Below are positions 47,243-57,086 of a stretch of DNA of 64,000 nt, piece after piece. Origin of the DNA: Bacteroidota bacterium (GTDB taxonomy: Bacteria > Bacteroidota > Ignavibacteria > Kryptoniales > JAKASW01); contig JAKAGT010000024.1 in NCBI GenBank assembly GCA_021825585.1, positions 1 through 64,000 on the forward strand, in the 5' to 3' direction. Under the pieces are notes generated by a model, which did not search any database, was not told the DNA's origin, and saw only the letters and a list, made by a program, of their open reading frames with translations. A program made the translations under genes and the position numbers. The number at the start of each line of letters is the position of its first letter. Within the stretch, counting starts at the first letter, position 1.

Positions 47243-47491
47243 GACTTCCGCGGGACATCTCTGGACGGGAACTTGTGGAATTGTTTTCAGTATACGGGTA
47301 TGAAGTATACCAGGCAGACCGGCGGCCATGTTCGTTTGACAACCAGAGAGATGGGGGAACATCACATAACGATTCCGTCTCACCCGTCGCTTCGAGTTGG
47401 CACGTTGAGCTCCATAATACGTGACGTTGCAGAACACCTGAAGATCAGCAAGAACGAAGTTGCCGACAAGCTCTTCCAAGAAAAACATTAG
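47239..47491 (+). pseudogene. HicA-like toxin with frameshift
   Basis: TTG 47239 starts RLPRDISGRELVELFSVYGY, then the frame is lost at about 47310; the next frame continues RQTGGHVRLTTREMGEHHIT and SLRVGTLSSIIRDVAEHLKI. Together a complete HicA, including the GGH catalytic site. One extra C near 47308-47312 explains the break. The toxin is probably inactive, the antitoxin frame intact. Confidence 0.82.
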
Positions 47492-47621
47492 GCTTGGAGA
47501 GGAAGAGGATAGAATTGTTGGTTTGCATGGAAAACGGTTCGATGTTTCATCCGGATGCAGAGCGGAGTTTCGTGAAGAAACGCGTCCTGAATTCGCATTA
47601 ATAATTAGGTTTTGACTTTCT

Positions 47622-49154
47622 ATGGATAAAATCCTCATTCTCGATTTCGGTGCGCAGTACACGCAGCTGATTGCCCGGCGCGTCAGGGAACTCAATGTTT
47701 TGAGCCTCGTAGAAAACTTCGATTTCCCGTATGAGAAGGTCATGGAACTGAATCCAAGGGGGATCATATTATCCGGCGGGCCGTCGAGCGTCTACCAGCC
47801 CGGTGCACCTCTCCCTGATAAAAGAGTCCTTGAGTCCGGCATCCCTGTCCTCGGGATTTGCTACGGCTTACAGATAGTCGCCCATCTGCTCGGCGGCGAG
47901 GTCGACAGGTCGACACACCAGGAGTTTGGCAAGGCACTCCTGATAGTAGATGATTCAAGCGACCTGCTTGCCGGTGTTGGCGACGTGACCAAAGTCTGGA
48001 TGAGCCACGCAGACAAGGTGACTATCCTTCCGCCGGGATTCAAGCCGATCGCGCATACTGATAATTCTCCTGTTGCCGCTCTCAGTTCGAAGCAGAAGAA
48101 GATTTTCGGCGTGCAGTTCCATCCGGAAGTAGTCCACACAGCAAAGGGGAAGGAAATACTCGCGAATTTCGTCTTCAAGGTGTGCGGATGCACCGGAGAC
48201 TGGCAGCCGGGAAATTTCATCAGCGAGAAGGTAGCGGAGATCAGGGAGATGGTCGGAACCGAGAAGGTGATCTGTGCAATGAGCGGCGGCGTCGATTCTG
48301 CCGTTGCGGCGGTGCTTATCCAGCGCGCTATTGGGAATCAGCTTCATGTGGTTCATATCGACAACGGGCTGATGCGGAAGGATGAGAGCAGGAAGGTTGT
48401 CGATTACTTCAAAACAAACTTCAAGATGAACCTTCACCACGTCGATGCAACGGAAACGTTTCTGAGGAAGCTGCGCGGCGTTGCCGACCCCGAGAAGAAA
48501 AGGAAGATCATCGGCAACACTTTCATAGAAGTATTTGAAAAGGTTGCCCACGAGATAAAAGGCGTGCAGTTCCTTGCGCAGGGTACTCTCTATCCGGACG
48601 TTATAGAATCTCAGTCTCACAAGGGCCCGTCTGCGAAGATAAAGACCCACCACAATGTCGGCGGCCTCCCCGAGGTGATGAAGCTCCAGCTCATCGAACC
48701 CTTCAGGCTCCTTTTCAAGGACGAGGTGAGGATGGTTGGGCGTGAGCTGGGAATTTCCGACGACGTGATCGGACGGCATCCGTTCCCCGGCCCCGGACTG
48801 GCGGTCAGGGTTCTCGGAGAGATCACACCGGAAAAACTCGAGATCCTCCGCGAGGCAGACGATATTTTCATCGACGAGATCAGGAAATACGGCATCTACG
48901 GCTCGATCTGGCAGGCTTTCGCGGTCCTATTGCCCGTTCAGTCTGTGGGAGTGATGGGGGACGAGAGAACTTACGAATACACGATCGCACTCCGCGCCGT
49001 GACAAGCGAGGACGGGATGACGGCAGATTGGGCGCAGGTACCGTTCGAGCTCCTGGCAAGAGTCTCCAGCAGGATCATAAACGAAGTGCGCGGCGTGAAC
49101 CGCGTTGTCTACGACATCAGCAGCAAACCTCCGGCGACTATCGAATGGGAGTGA
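47622..49154 (+). CDS. guaA: GMP synthase (glutamine-hydrolysing)
   Basis: 510 aa. The glutaminase domain has nucleophile GICYGLQ and FHPEVVHT; the PP-loop is MSGGVDSAV, and [12 protein letters not shown] and [16 protein letters not shown] are in the dimer domain. Converts XMP to GMP. Monocistronic or leads the TPR gene 50 nt downstream. Confidence 0.96.
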   Translation: MDKILILDFGAQYTQLIARRVRELNVLSLVENFDFPYEKVMELNPRGIILSGGPSSVYQPGAPLPDKRVLESGIPVLGICYGLQIVAHLLGGEVDRSTHQEFGKALLIVDDSSDLLAGVGDVTKVWMSHADKVTILPPGFKPIAHTDNSPVAALSSKQKKIFGVQFHPEVVHTAKGKEILANFVFKVCGCTGDWQPGNFISEKVAEIREMVGTEKVICAMSGGVDSAVAAVLIQRAIGNQLHVVHIDNGLMRKDESRKVVDYFKTNFKMNLHHVDATETFLRKLRGVADPEKKRKIIGNTFIEVFEKVAHEIKGVQFLAQGTLYPDVIESQSHKGPSAKIKTHHNVGGLPEVMKLQLIEPFRLLFKDEVRMVGRELGISDDVIGRHPFPGPGLAVRVLGEITPEKLEILREADDIFIDEIRKYGIYGSIWQAFAVLLPVQSVGVMGDERTYEYTIALRAVTSEDGMTADWAQVPFELLARVSSRIINEVRGVNRVVYDISSKPPATIEWE

Positions 49155-49203
49155 AATTTTGCCGCAAAGAGATTATAATTTCAGGTATGTCGAAGGTTAG
49201 AAT

Positions 49204-50088
49204 ATGCCTCTTTCGGTAAAACTGCTTCTCGACGAAGCTATAGGTTTTCTGGGCGACGAGAAACCGCTGCACGCTATGCAGATTCTGAGAAGGGTTATCT
49301 CCGACGATCCGGAATACACCGAAGCGTACCTGAAGCTGGCCGAAATATATATTGGACTTCATAAGTACGGTGAGGCGGAGAAGCTTCTTACCAGGGCGCT
49401 GGCGATCAATCCGCGCGATTATAAGCTTGTCTATGCACTCGGCAGTCTGTATTACAACTCAGGCGAGCTGGAACGCGCCCTGCCGCTTCTCAGAATGCTC
49501 GGTTCCTGGCGGAATCCCAGCGTGCATCTCGCTCTTGCGACGATCTTTCTTGAACAGGACGAATTCGAAGAGGCCATCTCCGAAGTAAGGCACGTTTTGC
49601 GAACGGACGCAAAATATCCCGATGCCAACGGTATCCTCGGCAGGGTACATCTGAAGCAAAAGAATTTTCCTAATGCCATAAAATACCTTCGGAGGGAAAT
49701 CGGGCTTAACGAGTCTTCGATCGAGTTCCGCCTGGACCTCGCCACGGCCTTTTTTATGCTCGGTGATCTCCGCGCCGCACTCGAGGAGTTCACGCTTCTT
49801 GTCGATATCGACCCGGAGTTCTTCCCGGGGTGGCTTATGTGCGGTAAGATCCTGCTGCAACTGGGAAAGCCGGACGAGTCGGAGTTTTATTTGCAGCGCG
49901 CACTGAACATCAATCCTGGGAGTGCAGAAGCGCTCCAGGAGCTGGCAAATCTCTACAGTACAATCGGAGAGGTCGAGAAAGCCCGCCGGATTTTTGACCA
50001 GCTGGCGGAAGCAAATGCCATAGTCGAAGACGATACCGATACAATCGAGCGGATTTCAAGGATAAACAGAAAACGGCGCCGACACTGA
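49204..50088 (+). CDS. TPR-repeat protein
   Basis: 294 aa of tandem tetratricopeptide repeats (about seven), e.g. EAYLKLAEIYIGLHKYGEAE, FPNAIKYLRREIGL and DESEFYLQRALNINPGSAEA. No signal peptide. It is 2 nt before the next gene, which also carries TPR-like repeats, so they may work together in envelope assembly. Specific partner unknown. Confidence 0.87.
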   Translation: MPLSVKLLLDEAIGFLGDEKPLHAMQILRRVISDDPEYTEAYLKLAEIYIGLHKYGEAEKLLTRALAINPRDYKLVYALGSLYYNSGELERALPLLRMLGSWRNPSVHLALATIFLEQDEFEEAISEVRHVLRTDAKYPDANGILGRVHLKQKNFPNAIKYLRREIGLNESSIEFRLDLATAFFMLGDLRAALEEFTLLVDIDPEFFPGWLMCGKILLQLGKPDESEFYLQRALNINPGSAEALQELANLYSTIGEVEKARRIFDQLAEANAIVEDDTDTIERISRINRKRRRH

Positions 50089-50090
50089 AA

Positions 50091-52031
50091 ATGAAGACCG
50101 CCGCGGCGTTTATCGTCCTTTTTGTCCTCAGCTGTAACGCGTTTTCCCAGATACCGTTCAATCAGACTGACGAGACCAATTTCACACTCGGCCTCCAGAG
50201 CTACAGGCAGGGCGATTACTCGACTGCCTACCAGTATTTCAATGAGGTGATGAAAGATTCTCTGAATCAGCGGTCGGCGGATGCATTCTACTACGGCGCA
50301 AGAACGCTGTTCAATCTCCATGAGTACCCCGAGTCCGTTTCGGCCATCGACACCTTTCTTGTCCGCTTCCCACTCGACGGCCGGAGATACGAAATGTTCT
50401 ATATCCAGGGGGCGGACCTCTACGAACTCGGACAGGACTCCACAGCCGCGGTGAAGTTCATAACGGCAATCGATTCCGCAGCCGACGCGGTCGTTCAGAG
50501 CGAGGCGGTTGCAAGCCTCCGCGCGCTTGTCGATTTCAGCCTGAGTTTCGGGGAAATCGAGAGTGTCTTCGAGGAATGTCACAGCAGGCTTTCGGCGATG
50601 ACCGTCGCGGTTGGGTTCGCCCGCCGTGCCTATTTCTCGGATAAGCTCCCCAATGCCGAACGGATACTGAAGGAATTCAAACAGCGGTTCCCGCAGCCCG
50701 GCACGGGAAGCGGAGAAGTTGGCCGCTGGATCGACCGAATAGCCGACGATAGTCTGCTCGCGCGATCTTCGGTGAAGATAGGGGCACTGCTCCCGCTCGA
50801 ATACGGGAGCGGCGTCGGCGACAGGCTCCTGCTCGGCATACAGCTTGCCCTGGATAATTACAATGCCACCGCCCGGACGAAAGTCGGACTGGTTCTGAAG
50901 AATTACGCCGGTGTCATGCTGAACCTTTACTCGGATATGGATGCCCTCACTCAGGACACCTCCGTCAAGGCAATCATCGGGCCCGTCTTCAGCGACGACG
51001 TCTCGCAGGTGGCGCATCTCGCCGACACTGCGCGGGTGCCGACGATAACGCCGACTGCTACACAGGTCGGTCTCACCAGATCTAATCCTTATGTGTTTCA
51101 GGCAAATCCGAGTTTCAGAACTCGTGCACGCGCCGTCGCCGATTATGCCGTGAACGTGCTTCATCTGCGCAGAATTGCAGTCCTGTCTCCGTCGGATTCA
51201 TACGGCAAGATCATCGCGGGATATTTTGTCGACCGGCTGAAAGAGCTTGGAGTAAAGCCCGTGTCGGTTGCTTATTTCGAAAGCGGTACAACCGACTTGT
51301 CTCTCCAAATCGAACAGATAAAGCAGGCCGCCGCCACATTCAAGGAGCCGTATGTGGACTTCGGACCGCTCAATACCCAGGAGCAGGCCAGTCTGATCGC
51401 TTACGGCCTGTCGCCTGTCTATCTCGATTCGCTGATCAGGGTGCGGGGGAGCGTGGACGCGTATGATTTGTTCGGAAAGAATCCGGTCAACGTCGCCGAT
51501 TCTCTCGGCATACCGCTGGACGACAGATCGAACCTGGGTGACTTCGATGCGCTTCGCTCTCTCGGCGCGATATTCGTTCCACTCACATCGTCGAAGGACA
51601 TGGGAGTCGTCGGAGCGCAGCTGGCATACTACAACGTCAAGACCCAGCTTCTGGGCACCGACGACTGGTATGATATGAACCAGCTTTCGAACAACGAAAT
51701 GTATGTCGACGGGGTGATATTCTGCAGTGATACGTATTTCAACACGAGCTCTCCGGCTTATGTTGCAGCAAGCGATTCACTGTCCGAGATTTCGGACGTC
51801 GATTTTGACCGCGTGGTCTCATACGGCTATGACCTGACGAACGATCTACTGAATATCATCAAATCGGGCAACACGAGCAGAACCGCGATAGAGAATGCGC
51901 TGAAGTACAATACGTACGCGGGCCTTCACTCGACGATTTCCTTCGACGGGAACAACTCAAACCATTACATACATATCCTGCAGTTTAAGAACGGAAACAT
52001 AGTCGATCTTGGAGAAGTGAGCACTCGGTAG
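50091..52031 (+). CDS. Exported TPR plus type-1 periplasmic-binding-fold protein
   Basis: 646 aa with a signal peptide (MKTAAAFIVLFVLSCNAFSQ), TPR-like helices to about 230, then a two-lobed binding fold of the branched-chain amino-acid/LppC type: KIGALLPLEYGSGVGDRLLL, AIIGPVFSDDVSQVAHLADT, RRIAVLSPSDSYGKIIAGYF. The architecture is like LpoA/penicillin-binding-protein activators. It may sense or stimulate cell-wall synthesis; this is inference. Confidence 0.85.
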   Translation: MKTAAAFIVLFVLSCNAFSQIPFNQTDETNFTLGLQSYRQGDYSTAYQYFNEVMKDSLNQRSADAFYYGARTLFNLHEYPESVSAIDTFLVRFPLDGRRYEMFYIQGADLYELGQDSTAAVKFITAIDSAADAVVQSEAVASLRALVDFSLSFGEIESVFEECHSRLSAMTVAVGFARRAYFSDKLPNAERILKEFKQRFPQPGTGSGEVGRWIDRIADDSLLARSSVKIGALLPLEYGSGVGDRLLLGIQLALDNYNATARTKVGLVLKNYAGVMLNLYSDMDALTQDTSVKAIIGPVFSDDVSQVAHLADTARVPTITPTATQVGLTRSNPYVFQANPSFRTRARAVADYAVNVLHLRRIAVLSPSDSYGKIIAGYFVDRLKELGVKPVSVAYFESGTTDLSLQIEQIKQAAATFKEPYVDFGPLNTQEQASLIAYGLSPVYLDSLIRVRGSVDAYDLFGKNPVNVADSLGIPLDDRSNLGDFDALRSLGAIFVPLTSSKDMGVVGAQLAYYNVKTQLLGTDDWYDMNQLSNNEMYVDGVIFCSDTYFNTSSPAYVAASDSLSEISDVDFDRVVSYGYDLTNDLLNIIKSGNTSRTAIENALKYNTYAGLHSTISFDGNNSNHYIHILQFKNGNIVDLGEVSTR

Positions 52032-52074
52032 CAGATTCACCTTTTAACAGTCAAAGTCAGGAAGGGGGCTGTCG

Positions 52075-52800
52075 ATGCGCAAACATGTCGGCGAAACTGG
52101 TGAGCGGGCACACACGCTGAGAGAGTGGCCCGAGAGTGAAAAGCCGCGGGAGAGACTTCTTTCGCACGGGGCGACAAAACTGACAGATGTCGAACTCCTC
52201 GCAATCCTGCTCAGGACAGGGGCGCGGACAAAAGAGCGCTCTCGTACGGCAATAGATGTGGCGCGGGAGCTTTTGATGTCGTTCGAAAATTCGCTCGCAC
52301 TTTTGTCGATGCGCGACGCGCTGGAGCTTGCAAACACGTCGGGGATAGGAAAAGTGAAAGCCGTTACACTTGCTGCCGCGTTTGAAATCGGAAGGAGGAT
52401 GCAGAGCCTGCCGGGCAACGATGCGCCGCTCCTGAATAATCCCGAAGCCGTCCACAAGTTCATAATGAGAGACTTTGCCGGCGAGAAGAGAGAGGTTTTC
52501 AAGGTAATAGCTCTCAGCACCTCCGGCCGAGTGAAGCGCGTCAAGACGCTGACTGAAGGGACTCTGAGCGCCAGCCTCGTCGACGCCAGGGCGGTTTTCA
52601 AATTCGCGATACTCGAAGAAGCGGCGAGCATAATCGTTGTGCATAACCATCCCAGCGGGAAGCTCGATCCGAGTAAAGAGGACATCCAGATCACCAAAGA
52701 TCTCGTCTACTCAGGCGGGTTCCTGGACATTCCTGTCCACGACCACCTTATCGTCGGTCCGACAGGATATCTGAGCATGAAAAACGCGGGATACGTGTGA
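52075..52800 (+). CDS. radC: RadC-family JAB-domain protein
   Basis: 241 aa. N-terminal UPF0758 helices (ERLLSHGATKLTDVELLAIL), then the JAMM metalloprotein core with IIVVHNHPSGKLDPSKEDI. Full length. Despite the name, its role in repair is not settled. Confidence 0.93.
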   Translation: MRKHVGETGERAHTLREWPESEKPRERLLSHGATKLTDVELLAILLRTGARTKERSRTAIDVARELLMSFENSLALLSMRDALELANTSGIGKVKAVTLAAAFEIGRRMQSLPGNDAPLLNNPEAVHKFIMRDFAGEKREVFKVIALSTSGRVKRVKTLTEGTLSASLVDARAVFKFAILEEAASIIVVHNHPSGKLDPSKEDIQITKDLVYSGGFLDIPVHDHLIVGPTGYLSMKNAGYV

Positions 52801-53247
52801 AGCAAAGTCAAAAGTGAAAAGTCAAAGGTCAAAAAACAGATGTCAGAAGCCGGAGGACAGAGTTCGGAAACCAGAAGTCAGAGGTCAAAAGACTGTTACA
52901 AATGAAGTCCAGCGATAAGAAGACGGGGAAAACAGAGGTTGAGCAGGCTGGAGAATTAAAAGAAGTATAACGGATGGAGGAGAAGCCCGAAGGGCTGACA
53001 TTATTATGGCATAAATATCAAAACAAGAAGGAACCCTGAAGGGGTGACATTGCGAAGTGACTAGGAGTAAGGTGTGAGGAGAGAAGAGACGTAGACCGGG
53101 AGTCGGCGGGCAGATGCTCGCCCTCGAGTGAATCTCGGTGATGTGGACCGCCCGACCGAGACGAACGGTTGTATCAAATCCGAACACCGAATGTATCGGA
53201 ACCGAACACTCGTGAGATAGGCCGCATTCGTGAAACAGCAGAATTGA
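52801..53247. repeat. Repeat-rich intergenic region
   Basis: Contains word-like AAAGTCAAAAGTGAAAAGTC type runs (52800-52900), then CCCGAAGGGCTGACATT at 52986 and CCCTGAAGGGGTGACATT at 53034, 48 nt apart, which resemble dispersed repeats of FCB genomes. No gene is supported here. Confidence 0.6.
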
Positions 53248-53337
53248 GTGAATTTCAATCGAGATTCTCGGTTGGTTTTGCTGGCACGGCTGTTGCTCTT
53301 TGATTGCCAGTATACGGAAAACCTGGGGGTGAAGCAC

Positions 53338-53586
53338 ATGGCAATGGAGTCGGAAACTGAGGGGTTTGAGCCTGAAGGGTCAAGAGCACTGAGCGGCATG
53401 CAGGCGAGGGTAATGGAGCTCCTTGCAAGCGGTCTGAACAGGAGACAAATCTCGGAGGCTCTGAACATCAGTCTCCATACGGTGAACACTCACGTGGAGA
53501 GGATCTACAGGAAGCTCGGTGTGCACAACGCGGCATCGGCGGTTGCGCTGGCATTGACAAAAGAGGAGCCGGTGAGTGACAACTGA
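53338..53586 (+). CDS. LuxR/GerE-type helix-turn-helix protein
   Basis: 82 aa consisting almost only of a LuxR C-terminal HTH: GMQARVMELLASGLNRRQIS, EALNISLHTVNTHVERIYRK and LGVHNAASAVALAL. No receiver or ligand domain. ATG 53338 follows GGGGGTG; an earlier start has no domain. It sits just upstream of the phase-variable lipoprotein cluster, on the same strand, and may regulate it; this is only positional. Confidence 0.85.
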   Translation: MAMESETEGFEPEGSRALSGMQARVMELLASGLNRRQISEALNISLHTVNTHVERIYRKLGVHNAASAVALALTKEEPVSDN

Positions 53587-53614
53587 GGATAGGGATGTCA
53601 GTAATTCCACCGAC

Positions 53615-53644
53615 TTGTCGAAGGGGCGCTCGGATCTTATCTTG
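53615..53644 (+). promoter_or_regulatory. Conserved promoter of module 1
   Basis: TTG-N20-TATCTTG, 102 nt before the lipoprotein ATG. The same spacing and motif recur in all four modules, close to the Bacteroidota -33/-7 promoter pattern. Confidence 0.55.
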
Positions 53645-53746
53645 TTTGGTCGTGAGTTTGTGGCAGAGTTGAACCTGACCGCGGCGAGCTCAAAAGGCGC
53701 CTGACGGTCGGTTACGAATAGATACAGACAAAAATCGGAGGCTGAA

Positions 53747-54905
53747 ATGAAGTACCATCTTAAGCAAGCAAGCAAGCAAGCAAGGTATATTCCTTCTAAT
53801 ACTTACCGTTGCCATACTCCAATCGTGCAGTCAGAAGCTGAACGTCTCGCAATCGCCTACCGCGCCGAGCGCGTCTGAAAAGGCGGATAGCACGGCGAAA
53901 AGCGGTGCAGGTAAAGGTAAGGTCGATATAATCCAACCACTTGTCCCGTATTACACACAGGGAGCAACGTACAACGGTGGAACAATTTGGCAATTTGATC
54001 ACTGGGTACCGGCGCCGGGGAAGTATTTAATAATCTATCCTGGCGGAGTGGTCACGGACTATTCAAAACTCATCAACTACTACGGATTTACATACGTATG
54101 CACTAATGTCGAGACAGTTATGGGCGAAGTCGGCGGAGCCCATGTATTGTACCCAATCAAGTTTAATGGTTATGCAGGCCAGATAAGTATCTGTCAACAG
54201 TATAACGTAAAGGTATACTTAGCGGATGAACCGTTATACACTGCAGACTCGATGCAGGTGCTTGTTAATGCGGTTCATCAAGCCGGCGGAGTGCTTTGGG
54301 CAGACGATTATAACGAGCAAGTAGAAGTGATTGGAGGCATTGTTATCCATGAACATCTGGCAAACTCGACGGCACTCAACGCGGCAGATGTGGTTGGGAC
54401 TGACATGTATGAACAGACTGCTGTAATAGCCGGCGTTTCATACCATTACATTACCTGTTCGGATGTCATCACTGAATACGAGAATTTTTCCTCGTTGTTC
54501 GGACAGAAGTTCCAATTTGCTTGGGAGGAATATGACGCAAATTACGATTGCTTCACATCGGCTTTTTCCTACCTCGCCACTCACAACATGAACGCCTGCG
54601 GATTGTATTGTGCTGGCGAACAGAACGGATGGAACACCTCGGTTCCATCCGACTGGAGTCATGTGGACGCATTCTGCCAGAACGCCGAGAATGCGGGTTT
54701 CCTGGATAGAGTCGATCAACTTTACAATCAGACCTATGTGTGTCAACAGAATGGTGTCAGATTCACGCCGATGAATCTCGCCGATTGCTACGGGGTCTAT
54801 GAGAACGGCGGCTATGACCGCCCGACTACATCTGATGAACCCGGGCAGGTACTATGCTGGGCCTACACTCCCGTGGCAACAGGCCAGTATGAAACAATTC
54901 CGTAG
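53747..54905 (+). CDS. Phase-variable lipoprotein, module 1 (OFF)
   Basis: Begins MKYHLKQASKQA over a 5-unit AAGC tract, then reads out of frame and stops at 53876-53878 (43 aa). In the other frame the sequence is intact to 54905: a lipoprotein signal (FLLILTVAILQSC), an Ala/Ser-rich linker, then a domain with VYLADEPLYTADS, LWADDYN and YVCQQNGVRFTPM. Removing one unit (or adding two) restores a 384-residue lipoprotein. It is the most diverged member. GGAGG precedes the start. Confidence 0.85.
53762..53784 (+). repeat. AAGC tetranucleotide tract, module 1
   Basis: Five AAGC units plus AAG, starting at codon 6 of the lipoprotein gene. Out of frame with the rest. Confidence 0.95.
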
Positions 54906-55009
54906 CGTTTGCTCAAGATTGGCCGGAGCTGAGCGAGCACATGTATACTTAATTGTGCAGCAATTAGCACTCATGTCAACCGTAAGGTCGCAAACTTTGG
55001 AGAATGAAA

Positions 55010-55606
55010 ATGAAGCCAATAATGTTCTTCCTTGCCCTGTCAAGCTTAGGATATGCTCAATCTCAGAAAAGTCCTCCGCCGAGCCAGGATTCCTTGTCGC
55101 AGTCGCCGGCGCGTAAACTCGACGCGGGTCCGCAGCTCGGGCTGGGACTGGGGGCGGGAACAGGGATTGCGTTCTTCTGGATGGGAGGCTGGCAAATCAA
55201 TAATAACTACGCGATAGAGGGAAGGTACCTTGCCACAAGTGGGCCCGGCTTCTTTTTTACGGAGGGATGGTCTGCAATAATCCGCCGGCAGATGCCTGAC
55301 ATCGACTGTTACTTGTTTGCCGGACCGTCGGCGGAGTACTCGGCGTTCAATACCATAGCAGTTCCAGCCAATCCATACCGTGATTACGTTACCAGACATT
55401 ATTCCTCGTATTATTTAACTCTGGGAGGCGGGTGGGGTCTCCACTGGTTCTCGGTGGAGCTGGATGCGATGGTACCCGTTCAATCTCTGATGCGGACTCC
55501 GCCGCGCCCGCCGCTCACTGACAATCCGGATGCCGGCCAGTCGATCAACCCGTTCGCAGTTTACCTGGTACTCAAGCCGCACCTGGATTTGTTTTTCTTC
55601 CGTTAG
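55010..55606 (+). CDS. Small exported barrel-like protein, family 2, module 1
   Basis: 198 aa with a signal peptide (MKPIMFFLALSSLGYAQSQ). KLDAGPQLGLGLGAGTGIAF, DIDCYLFAGPSAEYS and GGGWGLHWFSVELDAMVPVQ recur in two paralogues (57884, 61379). Alternating hydrophobic residues and an aromatic C-terminus (DLFFFR) suggest an outer-membrane beta-barrel. ATG 55010, not 55004, is preferred: GGAG upstream and alignment with paralogues. Confidence 0.8.
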   Translation: MKPIMFFLALSSLGYAQSQKSPPPSQDSLSQSPARKLDAGPQLGLGLGAGTGIAFFWMGGWQINNNYAIEGRYLATSGPGFFFTEGWSAIIRRQMPDIDCYLFAGPSAEYSAFNTIAVPANPYRDYVTRHYSSYYLTLGGGWGLHWFSVELDAMVPVQSLMRTPPRPPLTDNPDAGQSINPFAVYLVLKPHLDLFFFR

Positions 55607-55675
55607 CAGAAGGCACGGATTGGCTTGAATCAGAGAAACGAAGTGGAATGAAGGCATATCGGTAATTCCACCGAC

Positions 55676-55705
55676 TTGCCAAAAGGGCGCTGAGATTTTA
55701 TCTTG
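55676..55705 (+). promoter_or_regulatory. Conserved promoter of module 2
   Basis: TTG-N20-TATCTTG, 102 nt before the lipoprotein ATG; same layout as the other three modules. Confidence 0.55.
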
Positions 55706-55807
55706 TTTGGTCGTGAGTCTGTGATGGAAACGAACCTGAGCCCCCCGAGTTCAAATGGCGCTCAAGGGACACTTACCAATAGACACAGACAAAAATCGGA
55801 GGCTGAA

Positions 55808-57073
55808 ATGAAGTACCATCTTAAGCAAGCAAGCAAGCAAGCAAGCAAGATAGTCCAGCTAATTCTTGCAGTTGCAGTTTTCGGGACTTTTCTTTTTGAA
55901 TCATGTAGGCAGTCAAAGATCGGGGAGCCGGTTTCTCCCAGTTCTTCAGTGAATAGCTCTGACTCGATAGGGCTCGGTCCGCAAAATGGGAAGAAGAGCG
56001 GAAAAGATAGTGTGTCGACTATCAAGCCCCAGGTTCCACCGCCGGGGAGCGGCTACATGGAGGGGAGCCAGTATGTCGCGGACTATTACCGGTTCAACGG
56101 CGTTTATCTACCGGAAGACTCGGCAAAGCACAAGTATCTCATGTTTATGACCTCAAACGTGAGTAGCGACAAATTCGAAACGATGTACCAAAAGTATTGT
56201 TTCAGAAGAGTTGTTTGTGGCGACGGAGATATTAACGCGCTCGAATCCGCGCACTTTTCTCGGAATCAACTCCTGATAAGTATTGGAAACGGCGGGGGGT
56301 GTGGATTCCCCTACCCATCACCCGGTCCCGGGTTGTTATCCAATTGGCGCCATTTAGTCGACACGTACACAGGTAATGTGCTGGGGTACATGTATGATGA
56401 GCCATCAGGATGGACTAATGGCGACACTATGAAGGCGGTCGCTGATTATATTCATACCAGGAATGGTTCCTTGTGGTTGGATGACTATGACACTGGTGTG
56501 ATAAGCTCAGTGCCATACTTCGCTTATCACAATTGTCATCTCGCTGACGATGTAATGCTGCCGAACGGCGATTACATCATGAACGATGCTGATAACGCGC
56601 AAGCAACGAATGGGTGGGATGGAATTGGGTGTTATATAGTCGACGATTTCAATGAGTTCCAGTATTGGTTCGGCGCGAAGTTTAATTCGATTTTCACGAT
56701 GAACGGGTTTCCAAATGAAGCCAGCCTCGTTAGCTGGGTGCAGTCTCATCCAAGCATTTCCAACTATGCAATTTATCTCACGAGTAGCTGGTCCTGGGGC
56801 GACCTGGACAGTTTCATGGGCTATGCTGACCAAGCTGGTTTCTTAGGACATCAATATCAGGTCTATTATTATACTTACGTTTGTCAGACAAACTCCGTAA
56901 AGTTCACACCGCCTAGTGCGCCGGACGCGGGGGCAGGCAAACCGGCATATTATGGTGTGTGGACAAACAACGCGTATTACATGGGCCCCGTGGATCCTGG
57001 CACGCCGGGTGCGGTGCTCTGCTGGGCGTTCCAGTCCGGTGTAGCCACAAGCCAGACCGTTAATGTCTATTGA
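55808..57073 (+). CDS. Phase-variable lipoprotein, module 2 (ON)
   Basis: 421 aa. Starts MKYHLKQASKQASK over a 6-unit AAGC tract, then a hydrophobic stretch and lipobox ending at Cys33 (TFLFESC). The mature part has VLGYMYDEPSGW, LWLDDYDTGVIS, YIMNDADNA, CYIVDDFNEFQ and a C-terminal YVCQTNSVKFTPP. ATG 55808 behind CGGAGG is chosen over an upstream in-frame start because all four copies begin here. Downstream sequence is offset by one base relative to copies 1, 3 and 4, so six units are in frame here. Confidence 0.9.
   Translation: MKYHLKQASKQASKIVQLILAVAVFGTFLFESCRQSKIGEPVSPSSSVNSSDSIGLGPQNGKKSGKDSVSTIKPQVPPPGSGYMEGSQYVADYYRFNGVYLPEDSAKHKYLMFMTSNVSSDKFETMYQKYCFRRVVCGDGDINALESAHFSRNQLLISIGNGGGCGFPYPSPGPGLLSNWRHLVDTYTGNVLGYMYDEPSGWTNGDTMKAVADYIHTRNGSLWLDDYDTGVISSVPYFAYHNCHLADDVMLPNGDYIMNDADNAQATNGWDGIGCYIVDDFNEFQYWFGAKFNSIFTMNGFPNEASLVSWVQSHPSISNYAIYLTSSWSWGDLDSFMGYADQAGFLGHQYQVYYYTYVCQTNSVKFTPPSAPDAGAGKPAYYGVWTNNAYYMGPVDPGTPGAVLCWAFQSGVATSQTVNVY
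55823..55849 (+). repeat. AAGC tetranucleotide tract, module 2
   Basis: Six AAGC units plus AAG; in frame with the lipoprotein. Confidence 0.95.
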
Positions 57074-57086
57074 ACTGGAAGTCGCA

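Noticed and set aside
54048-54905. A separate gene starting GTG 54048
   Set aside because: The same frame extends upstream through a lipoprotein signal to the AAGC tract, so this is the body of an OFF lipoprotein.
53380-56025. Minus-strand frames sharing the peptide ACLRWYFISASDFCL
   Set aside because: Antisense translation of the AAGC tract and leader, not a gene.
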